54,752 bases of DNA from Ophryocystis elektroscirrha (taxonomy: Eukaryota > Apicomplexa > Conoidasida > Neogregarinorida > Ophryocystidae), in contig JAQIFP010000006.1 in assembly GCA_030141585.1 (NCBI GenBank), positions 7,050 through 61,801 on the forward strand. The letters are read 5' to 3'. Positions 35,461 to 47,067 of the stretch are shown in pieces. Position 1 is the first letter of the stretch. Every line of letters begins with the position of its first letter. The notes below the pieces were generated by a model. It was not told the origin of the DNA. It did not search any database and saw only the letters and a program-made list of their open reading frames with translations. The position numbers and the translations under genes are program-made.

Positions 35461-38133
35461 TTAATATGCTTTTATTGGACCAGAAGATGGAAGACAACAA
35501 CTATTTGAAATTATTTGCTTATTCTGCTGTTTTGCTGGATTGTCAATATACAGTTTCGAGGAATCAAAGGTTTCATTCCACTCTGATGTTAAAGGCTCAA
35601 CATGTGCTACATTTGAGAGTGGACAATGCGGACCATTGGACAATACTAATGATTTCAGGTCTGAATGTTTTAAATGGGGGTTCATATTTTCCAGCAGTGT
35701 TTGAAAATGTGCTGCTGGTATAGTAACTGTTGAGTGATGATCATCCCCTTTCCCTTCGTATGCTAATGTGGATTGAACCGGTTTTGGCACATATATATTA
35801 ACAGGGATAATTTTAGGTTCTGTTATTTTGCAATGTACAGAAAAGGTTTCCTCACTTTCTATCAAAATTGGCTCTAACTGTTGTCCAACAACAGTAGGTA
35901 CTGGCTTATCTAAATATGTACATATACGTTCTTGTGCACAATCTGTTGTTTTGTAAACTTTTTCTTCTTCAGAAGGAGAGTTGAGCTTGAATTCATGAGC
36001 TTTTGTTCGCTGATGGTCTTTAAATTTCTCTGGCATATATTGTTGCTGTGATTGTAATTGTAATACATATTGCTGGGGCGTAAATTGCTGTTGTTTCAAA
36101 TGTGCGTCTTGCTGAAATTTGTACTGCTGCTGTTGTTGTTGCTGTGCAATACATTCTATGAACTGCTGTTGTGGCACATACTCCTGGGGTGTATAATTTT
36201 TTGATACACTTTCTGGCGCGTAATGAAGTTTCGGTACATTTTTATGCAGATCCGGTAAATACTTTTGAGAAATGGGTGCATAATGTTGCATTTTTGATAC
36301 ATTTTGGGGTTTAGTCAAATACTGTAGTGAATTTTGTTGATATTTTTGGAAATTCGGTGAAGTTTGCTGCAAATTTATTGACATTTGTTGAACATTTGGC
36401 GAATTTTGATGTAGATTCGGTGAGTATTGCTGTGAATTCGGCGAGTATGGCTGTGTATTTGCTAAGTATTGTTGTGCGTTTGGTGAGTATTGTTGTGCAT
36501 TTGGTGAGGATTGTTGTGCATTTGGTGAGTATTGTTGTGAATTTGGCGAGTATTGCTGTGAATTTGGCGAATATTGCTGTGAATTTGGCGAATATTGCTG
36601 TGAATTTGGCGAATATTGCTGTGAATTTGGCGAATATTGCTGTGAATTTGGCGAATATTGCTGTGAATTTGGCGAATACTGCTGTGGATTAAGTGAATTT
36701 TGTTGTGAGTTTGGTGAACGTTGATCTGAATTCGCTGTGTACTGTTTCATCAATTTATCGACTCTAAACTGAGAAGAATAATCATAAACTGCAGGAGGTA
36801 ATTTAACGTTTTCTAAATCAAGATTGAGCTGCTCTGCTTTGATATTTGGTTTGTTGGGAGTTTGTTGCATTTTAGCCAACATCGCAAACAAATTCTTTAT
36901 ATTTATGTTTGTGAAAGATTTTACTGGTATTCCCGGTATAGTATCTCCGTCAGGTGATAATACATGTCCTTTATAGAATTGTTCAAGGTAAGAACTCAAA
37001 GCAAAGCCTACAGGTTTGATAATACCGTCTACATCTTTTGCCAAACCATGGAGCAATTTCCCTTCACTATTTATTGGCATGTGAACCAAGGAATCATTAA
37101 CTGTTAAATAATTTAATATACCTTGTTGTGTTTTTTCATCCCATAAAGAATCTGCTATCGGCAGTCCTTCTATCATTTTTCCTTTTGTATAACAACTGAA
37201 GATATGATTTGTTGCTTCTGTTGCTTTTTTACCAACAGGTAAAACCACTTTTGTATTTGGACATATACCGTATCCATCAATTGGAGTTCCGTCGGGTTTA
37301 ACAGCTAAAATAGCTATAGATCCATCTATCAAAAGATACCCAGGTGCGGGTAGCTGTGAAATTTGTTTATTTTCAGGTTCTTTAAGAGCAACCGTCTCTT
37401 TGACCTTATTCGAATTTTGGCTTGAATCATCTATGACTTCCGCTATATTCTCGCTTTCTTTTTCAGTTTTTGTTATCATTAATGGACCATTTGAACTATG
37501 ATCTACACGTATTTGAGACTGAATAGTGTTTTCGTTGTTTTTTTGTTTCGAAAAAAGGGAGTTATTACGTTCTGATAGTTTTTTGGATGTAATTTCCAAA
37601 GAGTTTTGATTTATTAATGCTATATTTTTGAATAATAAATGATGAGGCTGTAAAGTTATGCCTTCAGTAATAGATCCATCATTTAGTCTTATTAAATTAG
37701 GAATAATCTCATTTTCAGCGTTATAAACTGGCAATCCAATTGGCCTAACGGTTTCTGATATTGTGTCAACAACATAATTAGGTATTGGTTGTTTAGCTTG
37801 ATCTATAGCTTCCCAATGTCTTGAACCGTCTATTGCTTGATAAAAGGGTCTTGGCAGTAAGGTATGGCTGTTTAAAGCTTCTTTCAATACAGGTAGCCCA
37901 ATAGCCAATTCATTTTCAGCTGTAATTATTGTGCAAGGAATAGTCGGATATTTAGAAGGATAAGCTTGTCTTCCTACTGGAAGTATTTGAGATGAATATG
38001 GATGTTTTGCCATAAAATTTATTGGATTTCCTGATGAATCAGCTACTTCGGCGTAAATAAACTGATTTACGCCATAATATAATCGACCAGACAGGTGTAT
38101 AGTTTCTATTTTCACATTCTCTATAGAGCTCAT
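35461..38133 (-). CDS. Single-exon 890-residue protein with CTD-like YSPNSQQ heptads and Gln-rich C-terminus
   Basis: Uninterrupted frame from ATG 38133 (MSSIENVKIETIHLSGRLYY) to TAA 35461, unusual in this intron-rich region. About residues 1-450 contain recurring short modules with Gly-(Leu/Ile)-Pro-(Val/Ile) or Pro-Val-Gly turns followed by Asp-Gly-x-Ile (LPVGRQAYPSKYPTIPCTII, IGLPVLKEAL, IGLPVYNAENEIIPN, LNDGSITEGITL, KPDGTPIDGYGICP, DVDGIIKPVGFALSS, SPDGDTIPGIPVKSF), about 40-60 residues apart. Residues about 475-590 are YSPNSQQ heptads, exact in the middle and decaying outward to YSPNAQQ, NSPNVQQ and TSPNFQK. Residues about 620-700 are Gln-rich (IAQQQQQQQYKFQQ, QQFTPQQYVLQLQSQQQYMP), followed by a folded-looking end. 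No signal peptide or membrane segment. I do not recognise the family; it may be lineage-specific. Confidence 0.85.
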   Translation of the reverse strand: MSSIENVKIETIHLSGRLYYGVNQFIYAEVADSSGNPINFMAKHPYSSQILPVGRQAYPSKYPTIPCTIITAENELAIGLPVLKEALNSHTLLPRPFYQAIDGSRHWEAIDQAKQPIPNYVVDTISETVRPIGLPVYNAENEIIPNLIRLNDGSITEGITLQPHHLLFKNIALINQNSLEITSKKLSERNNSLFSKQKNNENTIQSQIRVDHSSNGPLMITKTEKESENIAEVIDDSSQNSNKVKETVALKEPENKQISQLPAPGYLLIDGSIAILAVKPDGTPIDGYGICPNTKVVLPVGKKATEATNHIFSCYTKGKMIEGLPIADSLWDEKTQQGILNYLTVNDSLVHMPINSEGKLLHGLAKDVDGIIKPVGFALSSYLEQFYKGHVLSPDGDTIPGIPVKSFTNINIKNLFAMLAKMQQTPNKPNIKAEQLNLDLENVKLPPAVYDYSSQFRVDKLMKQYTANSDQRSPNSQQNSLNPQQYSPNSQQYSPNSQQYSPNSQQYSPNSQQYSPNSQQYSPNSQQYSPNSQQYSPNAQQSSPNAQQYSPNAQQYLANTQPYSPNSQQYSPNLHQNSPNVQQMSINLQQTSPNFQKYQQNSLQYLTKPQNVSKMQHYAPISQKYLPDLHKNVPKLHYAPESVSKNYTPQEYVPQQQFIECIAQQQQQQQYKFQQDAHLKQQQFTPQQYVLQLQSQQQYMPEKFKDHQRTKAHEFKLNSPSEEEKVYKTTDCAQERICTYLDKPVPTVVGQQLEPILIESEETFSVHCKITEPKIIPVNIYVPKPVQSTLAYEGKGDDHHSTVTIPAAHFQTLLENMNPHLKHSDLKSLVLSNGPHCPLSNVAHVEPLTSEWNETFDSSKLYIDNPAKQQNKQIISNSCCLPSSGPIKAY
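36370..36720. repeat. 21-bp tandem repeat array coding YSPNSQQ heptads
   Basis: Within the 890-residue gene a 21-bp unit (GAATTTGGCGAATATTGCTG plus one base) is repeated head to tail. The seven units around 36540-36690 are nearly identical in DNA, and the flanking units have diverged but keep the period. The homogeneous centre and diverged edges fit recent unequal crossing-over or slippage. Confidence 0.9.
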
Positions 38134-38954
38134 TGATCCGTCGGACTTATCTAACTTATTTGATATAAGATTATAAAATTATTAGTAGAAAGAAATAGTA
38201 TTAATATTATTTTTTTACTAATTATTTATACTTTCAATGGTTAATAGAAAAATAATTCAATTTCACTAATTATATATGATTGTATAAATAATAAATTTTG
38301 AAAACACAAATAACATGTAATTTATATATATATATATATATATATTATTTAATATTTACGGGTTGAATATGGTTGTATAGCAGCTGATGGTTGAAAGTTA
38401 CTACTTTAGGCGATAAGATGTTTGAAGCTAACTGGTTTTGAAGCATATACTTATGTATAATCAAATGTGACTTGATCTGCACACAAAGTTATGTGAACCG
38501 CATATAATCACATGTTTATCAGAAATCTTGCAAAATTTACCTTTTCAGTGCTAAATGTACAACTGAATATTTCTAATGTATTTTTTAATTATAAAAAATT
38601 AGACAAAATTAAGTTGCTTGTTCAGTGGCACTCTTGATTTTTTAGAAAGTAAAATTTAAGATGCTCGATATCAAAGTAATTTAAGTCCTCGACTTTTTTT
38701 ACACGAACCAAGATTTCTGTCAATTTGATAATATCCTTCGTTGCCGTATTTTAGTTTGCATAGTCTCTCTCCCATATTTTTAAAGTCTATAGATTTACAA
38801 TAGTATTTAAGTTATTATAACTTAGTTTAATATATACACTAATACTTCATTTTATAGCTTTAACCTGATTTGAACATCGATGATTTATGAGTAATTGAGT
38901 TTTCATAAGAAATAAGTGCTTTGGCTATTTGGTCTATTTGATTATTTAATCAAA
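38134..38954. other. Non-coding stretch, no gene seen
   Basis: AT-rich, with a short (TA)n tract at about 38325-38344. Frames on both strands are short and no splice-consistent exons or RNA fold were recognised. It holds the promoter of the heptad-repeat gene, which reads leftward from 38133. Confidence 0.5.
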
Positions 38955-39188
38955 TCATGAAAAATTACGATCAACCATAAAATTATAATCCTCTATATAA
39001 GAATTTGATTTCTCCCTATCTTTAATTATGTTATCATTAGAAAATAATTGACCTGTTTGGTATTTATCAAAGTGTTTTAAAAGATAATAATTATCGAACA
39101 CTCCTTGAAAATCAGTTTGCTTATCTTCATTTTTAACAAATTGATAAATGGGGAAAATTACAAAAAAAATAGTTATATAAATTATCAT
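38955..39188 (-). CDS. Putative small secreted or membrane-anchored protein (77 aa)
   Basis: Single exon on the minus strand, ATG at 39188 to stop at 38955. It opens MIIYITIFFVIFPIYQFVKN, a strongly hydrophobic segment like a signal peptide or signal anchor, followed by a charged, Asp/Asn-rich remainder (EDKQTDFQGVFDNYYLLKHF, NNIIKDREKSNSYIEDYNF-like). No Cys. It fits the size and layout of small exported proteins of parasitic protists, but a 77-codon frame with ATG could occur by chance in AT-rich DNA. Not recognised. Confidence 0.35.
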   Translation of the reverse strand: MIIYITIFFVIFPIYQFVKNEDKQTDFQGVFDNYYLLKHFDKYQTGQLFSNDNIIKDREKSNSYIEDYNFMVDRNFS

Positions 39189-39351
39189 TAATTATGTAAT
39201 TGAACTACCGACTGAAAAAAAAATTATTAAATAATAGTTTAGAAAAAAATAGAACTTTGTGCTAATTGATAATTTTGAATATTGAACTTAAATTAATTAA
39301 CTGATCTGTGTTCTTTGAAATCCATTTATACAATGTCTGAGAACAAATGAT

Positions 39352-40042
39352 TTAAATCTTTGTTTTCATAATTACTTGTCGAACAGCTCTTTTATGAGAA
39401 GTGAACTCATTAGAATTTGATGATTCAAGAAGCATTATAGCGTGACTTAAAGCTTCCTACAAGTTAGATTATAGAAGTTATTTTTCTAGATTACATTAAA
39501 ATTATCAACATCTGAGCTGTCTTTCATTTTAAGATTTGTACAAGAAGATTGGTGACATCGGTAACCAGAAATGATGGATACAGAATTGCTTTCGCCACAT
39601 TCCGCACACCTTAGTTATAAATCAAAACAAAATTCATTTACAGCCGTTTATGCATATATATTTTGTGAGCTTGTCTTTGTATAAATAATGTTAGACAATT
39701 TTGAATAAAAGATATCGGTAGGTCCTCGTGACATTTCAAACAACTAAAACTCTAGAAATACAATATGATTAGATGTGAATTGGCATAGTTATCAAATCAT
39801 TAATTTTCTATTAATTATTAATAATTATAAACTTTTTAATAATAAATTTCAACTTAAAATATAATTTAAGACGTAAATTTAGAATAATGAGATATATAAC
39901 TACTAATCATAATTTATGTTAAAATACAACATTACATTGATAAATGAATCGATACTATACAAATGTTGCCCCACATATGTTACAAAATATATGCAGTTTT
40001 TTTATATAAACAATATTAAATAATTATAATATTTAATATAAT

Positions 40043-40102
<60 letters not shown>

Positions 40103-43100
40103 CTTAGTGTAGAATAAAATTATAATAGAGCTTGTGTGCAATATACAACTTAAAACTTATAAGTTAGCTTACTTTTATGGCGTAAGAGAGAGGCATTGAG
40201 ATAAGGCAGTATGGACATCTAAACGTTTCCTGGTCTAGAAGGGTCTAAATTGTAATTTTTGAACAGATTCTTACATTTTGATATTCAGGAGTTTCCACGG
40301 AAACTGAATTTGTTTGAAATATTGTGGAATTATTGGTATCTGTAAATTTGCTTGTATCGGGAAGCTTGCAGTTAAGTCCAAGACATTCTGCAATTCTTTC
40401 GTAACTTGTGCCTTCAAGATGTGCACATAATCGTTCCACAGATGGTAAAATTTGGTTGTTTATGTACCAGCTATGATCGACCTTCATAAAATTCATCAAT
40501 TCATATTTTAAAGTGTACTTTAAGGTTTTTGGATTTAATTTCTGTTGGGTGAAAAGCTCTCTCAGCTATAATGGCTCCTTCAACATCGCAAAAAACGTAA
40601 GCAATCTCGGTTCCTGGTTGAATAGGCCATCCATTTACGATTAATCTTGAAGCTACCTATGAATTTGGAATATACAGCACGCTAACCTGCACATGTGGAT
40701 GGATTCGAGCATCCGCATATTGCTGAGGTAACTTTTTTAGCGTTTTTGTTATAATAAACATATTAACGTCAAACCTGCATATTTATGATCACATTTGACT
40801 ATAAATTATTCATTTATATATATATATATATGTATCAATTGAATAATGCTATAAACTCAAACATGTATTTCAACATAATGTATCTCAAACTTTGTATGAA
40901 TAATGCCCAGCAATTATTACTTATTGTCGAAAATTTGTTTGCGAATATTACGAAGATACTCATGAAGAATTTCAACAACTTTTTCCACAGTATATGACGA
41001 GTTAAATATAATAGAAAGAATATAATTTCCGATCGATTTGGTTATAGGAGACCAGTCTCTTCTAACTAAGTCGATTCCTTTATTCTCCTGTTGATACTTC
41101 TTTTCTGCGTAATTAATGATCTGTCCTCAAATTAATAGTTATCTAATATTTACTTTTACACAGGCATATTTCTTTTTTTTGAGAAGTAACAGTCGCGAAA
41201 ATACTGCATCTAGTTCAATTTCCAAATGACTCTCCGGCAAATTTATTAAAGATTTAACTTTTTCCGATATCTGTGATAATGTAAGTTTAAATTATGTCTA
41301 TATACTAGAGCTTTGAACGAATAACTAAACGTGTATAAATGTAATATATAAACATTAGCTCTATTATATTTTATGTATATAAATTCAAGTATGAGAATAA
41401 AATTACCGTTAGTGCTTTTTTGTAATTAACGCCTTGGCCGTCATCAACTAATCCTGTATTGATCATAAGGGAATCTGTATCCCCATAAATTACATTCAAG
41501 TGTAAAGTATTTTCTACTGCATCACGTGCTTCTTGTAGGGTAAGTCTTCCTTTGGCTGTCACCATTGCTGCAAGAGGAAGAGCATAAAATCTTGAGAGCG
41601 AATATCCGAGACAACCATATATGGAATTTGCAGTAAGTTTCAAAGCGAGTTGTCTTATATTTAAAGCTTCATACTGAGTTTCATTAGCAAACTTCATTTC
41701 AGTTTTAAGTTTATTTCTTGCCTTGAAAAACACATTAAAAGTCATAACTGCCTTACTGTTACAAGATCTCTAACTACAGTAGGTAAAATTCCTAATGGAA
41801 TATCTTGTTTTATGGAGGCTTCATTATTATCAAATATAACTGTTGTAAAACAAATATTATATTCCTGGTAGCTTCATTTATTCATAGATAAGCTTACTTG
41901 TATCAAAGAAGGATACAGAGAATTAAAGTCCAACAGTAAAACAAATTGTTCGTATAGTCCGCACATTGGCTCTAAAACAAGTCCTCCTGCGTAGGATTCC
42001 TATACATAAGTTATAAGGAGTGATAAAAGAAAAACGCAGTTCACAGTAATGTACAGTATTACTATTTAAGGCTACAATTTAATTGCATTATTTTAACATA
42101 TAATTTAAATAGATGACATAAATATAATAAATAAAAATGCACAACTGAATACATGATATATATTAAATACTTATGATAATAAATATATATAATAAATATA
42201 TTATATATAATAAATATATTGTATATGATAAATTTATTATAATAACAATAATGTGAATCTTCGACAAAAGGAAAATTTATTACTGATATAAGAAAAATTA
42301 CTGCTATATAAATTATATTCATAATATTACTTTTTTTTTGTTATTATTGTCGTAGTCGTCTTCTCCAAGCTGCTTAAAAACAAAGTCTTCTACAGTTTGC
42401 TTGGAGTGTGAAACATTAGAAGGCAAAAGTTTATTTTGGTGGAAAGCGTGCAATAAAAGTAATTCATTCCTTTCTGCTCGGTAATTTAATAAAGAACGAT
42501 GCCAATAATGACCAGCTAGACTTGCTAATTCTTTGGAAAGTTGTAATATCTACTTAAAATTTAATTATAATAGTAAATTTGCCTTTAATTTATGGAATAT
42601 TGAAAAACAAGCTTCAGTGTAGGAATGCATTTGTCTGATACACTGTATAAAGGAATATTCGGTTTTAGCAGCTTGTGCGAATTTCTCAATAGGAATAGGA
42701 TTTGAATAAGTTTTAGTATTCTCAGGAAATAAGCGAGCGATTACAGTAGGTATATCATATTGAACCTTAGTTTAAATTGAGTTCACTAAAACACGTACTA
42801 AATTTCGTATTAAATCTCGACTTTGAATAGTAGTATCACATAATAAGCGTCCTACTGTAAAGTCTCTGAGAGAAAAGCCATCTTTTCGAGTTTGTATTAA
42901 TGTTTTTAAGCGTGAAATTTTAGGTTTAAATACTCCTTTTAATCTGTCCTTTAAATAGATGAGATCAGAGGCTAATAAATTGTGTCCCACTATCATATCA
43001 GGATCATAATTCTAATGGTATTATTTTAATTAAACAGTTCTTACCGTATATAACCTTATAAATTCTTTTAATAGAAGTTCTTCATTAGGAAAATGAGTGA

Positions 43101-43829
43101 CACCAGCAACGTTTATATTCTCCAAAATTTTTTCTGAGTGATATCCCAGAAACTTTTTATTAAATGAATGATTTTGAGGATTTTCAGAATGCTCTACAGT
43201 ATAATGTTTCCATTCCGCTGAAATAACCGAAACCTAATACCAAAGTGGAATAAAACTGTTAACTAAAATACTTCGTGAGAACTTGAGGCTACTTTAGGAA
43301 TAGTGAATCCAATATGAAGTATCAATAAATTCAATGGAGGCAGACTTGGTTGCTCTGGTTAAGCCAAATTTATAATAAAATTCAATTACCATTCAAGTAA
43401 TGAATTGATTTAGAAGAAGGTATTTTTATTTCATAAACACAGGTTGAAATTCTGCTGAAGTTGCTGACAGGTGAACATTCATTTATATTGATCCAACAAG
43501 GACCTCTTATGCGACGCTTCACATAAAGGAGCTCACTTAAAGATGTATATAAACCATAAACAGCCGAATATGTTTTCCCTAAAGTTGGAACTTCCAGTAA
43601 TGGCTCACTTGATAAATACACAATCTGATCAATTATACGTCATAATGATAAATACTTATATTGAGTTATTGTTTCCAAATATTAAAGATGCAGCAAACTG
43701 TAACTATTTAAAGTTACAAAAGCAAAACAAGTACCACTGAAATATGTGTACAGTCATATGCATAATGCGCATCTATACTATATTCAATTTTTCTTTAAGT
43801 ACAAATATATAAAATGTGACAACCAATGT

Positions 43830-43860
<31 letters not shown>

Positions 43861-45352
43861 GAATGTATTTATATATGTATACAATTATATCTGTATATAT
43901 TTATATATATATATATATAATTTTATAAATAAATATATTCATATATATATATATATATATGTATGTATATATATACATTTATAACTGTATTAACCTATAT
44001 AAATATATATATTTATATAATTATAATTGTATTCATTAAGTTATTTTCATATATATGAATCAAGCACGTATGACATACAAAATACAGATAAATGAAATTA
44101 GTGAGTTACTTTAATAAATAATTTTTTGTCAGAAAGACCAATTAAATTTGCATTTTGATCAAATACAGCTTTACGGATTACAGGACAAAACATCCAATTT
44201 TGAATTTGACATTTTTTTTTAAATACTTCAAGCTCATTTATAACTTCTTTAGTAATTTCAAAAACATCTGGGTTCTGAGAATTATTTGAACTGTAAAAAA
44301 ATATTACTTCTGATAAGTTTTCGAGGTTTTCTGGCTGCTTCTTGGGTAAAATAAATACATTTCTATAGATGGTTTCCACATGGACGCATATGCTTGAATA
44401 TTCTTTATCTGTTTTTTTCACCTGAAGAAATGTAATTAAGGCAGTTTTTGCTACTTTTCCAAATAAAATAACACTAGGGTGTCTTTCAAATGAATCTAGC
44501 AAGAACATAGTCAAGGATTTCGATTCATGTTGATAAGGAGCTATAAGAGATAAACTGTGCGATGAGGTGTCCAATTTTTCATCATTTATTGACGACTTCA
44601 ACTTTTTTGGAAACTCAGGTTCGTTTTTTGGTGGAAAATCGGGTTTCACAAGACTATCGGGATTAGTTAAATTGGACTGTTGCTCAAAATTGTTTATTAT
44701 GGAGGAAACAAAGGGAGTAGTGTCAGAAGGGAGTGTTGAAGATTCGTTGAGATTACGAACCGGTTTTGGAGAAATTGGGGTATTAGATTTACTGTTGAGC
44801 TTGTTACGGAATCGAGGAGGAGTAAGTTCTTCAATACTTACTTCTTCTAATTCCTGTTCTAAATTTTTATCTAATTCTTCAAATGCGTCTAGGTCTAATT
44901 GGGAAAAATTCTATAGAACACATCAACAATTAAATATGTGCGTACTTTTTGTTTTTTTTTTGGATTAACTGATTGAATAAATGACTCAATTCTTTGAGAA
45001 GGAAGTGCGAAAGGAGCTAATCGCCGTATACTTTTTTTTTTTTTTTTTTACTTGTTACATGTTTAACTTTTTTTTTTTCACGGTATACATATCTTTGATC
45101 ATCCCATGATGCCGAGTCATCAACGGTCTCTGATAGTTAATATTAAATTAAGTCTAACTCAAACGATAAGCTATCGTACAATAATACCAATTATATGATC
45201 ATCTGATTCTGCAATATCATCTGGATCCTCTTTTTGATGCTATACGTATATATTAAGATATTTAAAATTAATACGCTTAAAAGACTTGATGAAGTTATTT
45301 CTCCAGCACGAACTTTTCTAAGCTTTTCTAAAGCTTTGGCAACGGGATCCAT
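39352..45352 (-). CDS. POLA1: DNA polymerase alpha catalytic subunit
   Basis: Many-exon gene from ATG 45352 to TAA 39352. The N-terminus [18 protein letters not shown] matches the short POLA1 N-terminal motif, followed by acidic and Ser-rich linkers ([17 protein letters not shown]). Later come [23 protein letters not shown] (43470), the exonuclease-like [15 protein letters not shown] (42960), motif [16 protein letters not shown] (41900-41945), motif [21 protein letters not shown] (41600-41660), motif [14 protein letters not shown] (41450-41500), and the thumb. The C-terminal zinc module is TFRCPYCL (near 40220) with RCAECGES ... CHQSSC (39540-39612), then the end [13 protein letters not shown]. 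It is the family B polymerase that extends primase RNA. At least fifteen exons; several introns hold AT microsatellites, and the one at about 45007-45041 includes an A18 run. Confidence 0.95.
40048..40101. repeat. (AT)n microsatellite in a POLA1 intron
   Basis: About 54 bp of pure AT dinucleotide, the longest such tract in the window, in the intron that follows the exon ending in the first zinc motif. Confidence 0.9.
43742..44097. other. AT-rich intronic stretch of POLA1 with (TA)n and (ATATATT)n tracts
   Basis: Between the exon starting RRIRGPCW and the exon ending DKKLFIKV. Contains several TA runs (about 43834-43857, 43904-43918, 43942-43960). No coding signal seen. Confidence 0.6.
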
Positions 45353-45483
45353 CTAATGTTTTCTCTATATTTTTTATACGTTGAGGTTGGTGCCTTGTTG
45401 AAAAAAAAAATAAAAAAGAATTTTATATACTAAAAAAAAAACAGCTTTATTAGATATTTCGAACTCTTTTTTTTTTTTTCCTT

Positions 45484-47010
45484 TTAAAAACGTTCGAGTA
45501 CATGTTTTACACTATTGACAAGGATTTTACGAGTAATTGTTCGTTTCTAATAAACATATTTAAACCCATTAAACTATATTACTATTTTCCAAACAAACAT
45601 ATTATAGCAGTCTTCAAACTTTAGCGAATGTTCTTCAGGATTCACAGCCTCCTCTAAAAGCTTGAGCATGAGGTCAAAATCTATGGAAAAAAAGATTAAT
45701 TTATAAAAGTACTACATTTTATTTTGTCCGATATATGAATGCTTAAATACTGTAAATCGACTCTGTCATCCACAAATATAGGGCTCAACATCAAAAAAAT
45801 ATCTATTGAATTGTGGTTAGTGTATTTGTCTAAGAAGAAGGAAAATTCTTCGGGAGTGAACTTGGGGATTAAATGATTTTCGACATTTCTGGGGCCGTGA
45901 GTAAAATTGGTATCAATAACTTGTTCAAGGTCTATTGGTAATGAGCAAAACAGAACATTAAATTTGCTTATTCTAAAAAATTTGGAATCAATTTCAACAA
46001 GAATATTAAGCGGGAGATTTTTATAATGCACCATGTCTTTTTCATAATCCCGTAATTCAAGGACCATTTGTTCAGGGCTCTTTCCAAAATGCTTGTCTAA
46101 AAAAAAAAAAAGTTATTTTATTTTAATTAGGTTTAATTACCGAATTCGGTATAATTGCGCAAAAAAGAATAAACATCTTTGTCAAGTTGGTTATACCGTT
46201 TATTTTCAAGAGATGCTTTAAAGTTGATGCAATCTTTTGCAATTGTCAGTACTAATAACTGTAAAACTCGAATATCTTCACATTTTATTTTTAAATTATT
46301 TATTGATGCCATCCATAAAGATCCTATTAATGTTGCGCAGCTTCCTATTGGAACTTTCGGAACCCAAATGAATTTCGAGCTATCGGGAATTATTATTCTG
46401 TCGCTACCTAAAGAAATGATAATGCAAATATATATATTACCACAACCGTCAAATGATTTATTGATATTTTCTTCATCTAAACAGCTCTATATCTAAGGTG
46501 ATTGAAATAACTCACTTTATAGTCCTCATAACATTTTTTAAGACCTGGTGGCTTCAGCTTCAACTTTTCTATGAAATATTGAAATGCAGCATCAAAATTG
46601 GTAGTGCTTAATATTTTTCCTGATCCGCCGCAATATTTATGGTGGTCTATAAGAGACGAAATTACAGTTTTTTTTATCCGAGACCTGAATCCACAATCTT
46701 GGTTATCTACTAAATGAATTTTAACAAAAGGATAAGAATTAAATAATTCTTCGTCAAAACAAAAATGTTTTTTGAAGTCCTGTTCCGAATCATCTCCAAA
46801 TATCATAGAGAACCCTTTTCGAGTTGCGACTTTATAAGTGTAACTTTCTCTATTATTTATGAAACAGAAACCCGTATGAGTACCATTTAAATCATCCTGT
46901 AATGTACCTAATAAAACTTTTAATGCAAGTGCAGATGCTATTGAATCTAAATCACATGTTTGATCTCCAAAAATGAAATCAGCTGATGGAGATAGTTTTA
47001 AACAACTCAT
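45484..47010 (-). CDS. PPX1: Exopolyphosphatase/prune-type DHH-family phosphoesterase
   Basis: Starts MSCLKLSPSADFIFGDQTCD at 47010. Motif I is FGDQTCDLDSIASALAL, motif II IHLVDNQDCG, motif III SLIDHHKYCGGSGK, and a later Asp-containing segment NFKASLENKRYNQLDKDVY belongs to the DHHA2 region. The last exons are DFDLMLKLLEEAVNPEEHSL and KRTITRKILVNSVKHVLERF, ending in TAA at 45484-45486. Enzymes of this group hydrolyse polyphosphate or short phosphates/nucleotides with Mn2+, using the Asp and Asp-His-His residues seen here. At least five exons; the first intron (29 nt) uses the acceptor in TTAGATATAG, chosen because only that keeps the frame into SCLDEENINKSF. It is divergent from ArgRS, with 57 bp between starts. 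Confidence 0.9.
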
Positions 47011-47067
47011 AAAAAAAAGATTAAAAGTTGTAAATTACAATTGCAGGTGCATTACACTGTTCCACAT
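47011..47067. promoter_or_regulatory. 57-bp divergent intergenic region, PPX1 / ArgRS
   Basis: Lies between the PPX1 ATG (47010) and the first ArgRS ATG (47068). It begins with a T/A-rich run and contains TTGCAG, which could be an acceptor for an upstream ArgRS exon; in that case the real distance is different. Confidence 0.4.

Noticed and set aside
36327..36692. Plus-strand open frame with repeated Asn-Leu-Ala-Asn-Ile-Ala-Val units
   Set aside because: It is the antisense shadow of the 21-bp repeat array coding YSPNSQQ on the minus strand; the minus frame is 890 codons long and has non-repeat flanks.
42062..42322. Minus-strand 86-codon frame rich in Tyr, Ile and Phe
   Set aside because: Translation of an AT-repeat-rich POLA1 intron; low-complexity and flanked by conserved POLA1 exons.
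43543..43740. Plus-strand 65-codon frame
   Set aside because: Antisense to the POLA1 exon containing [11 protein letters not shown] and adjoining intron.
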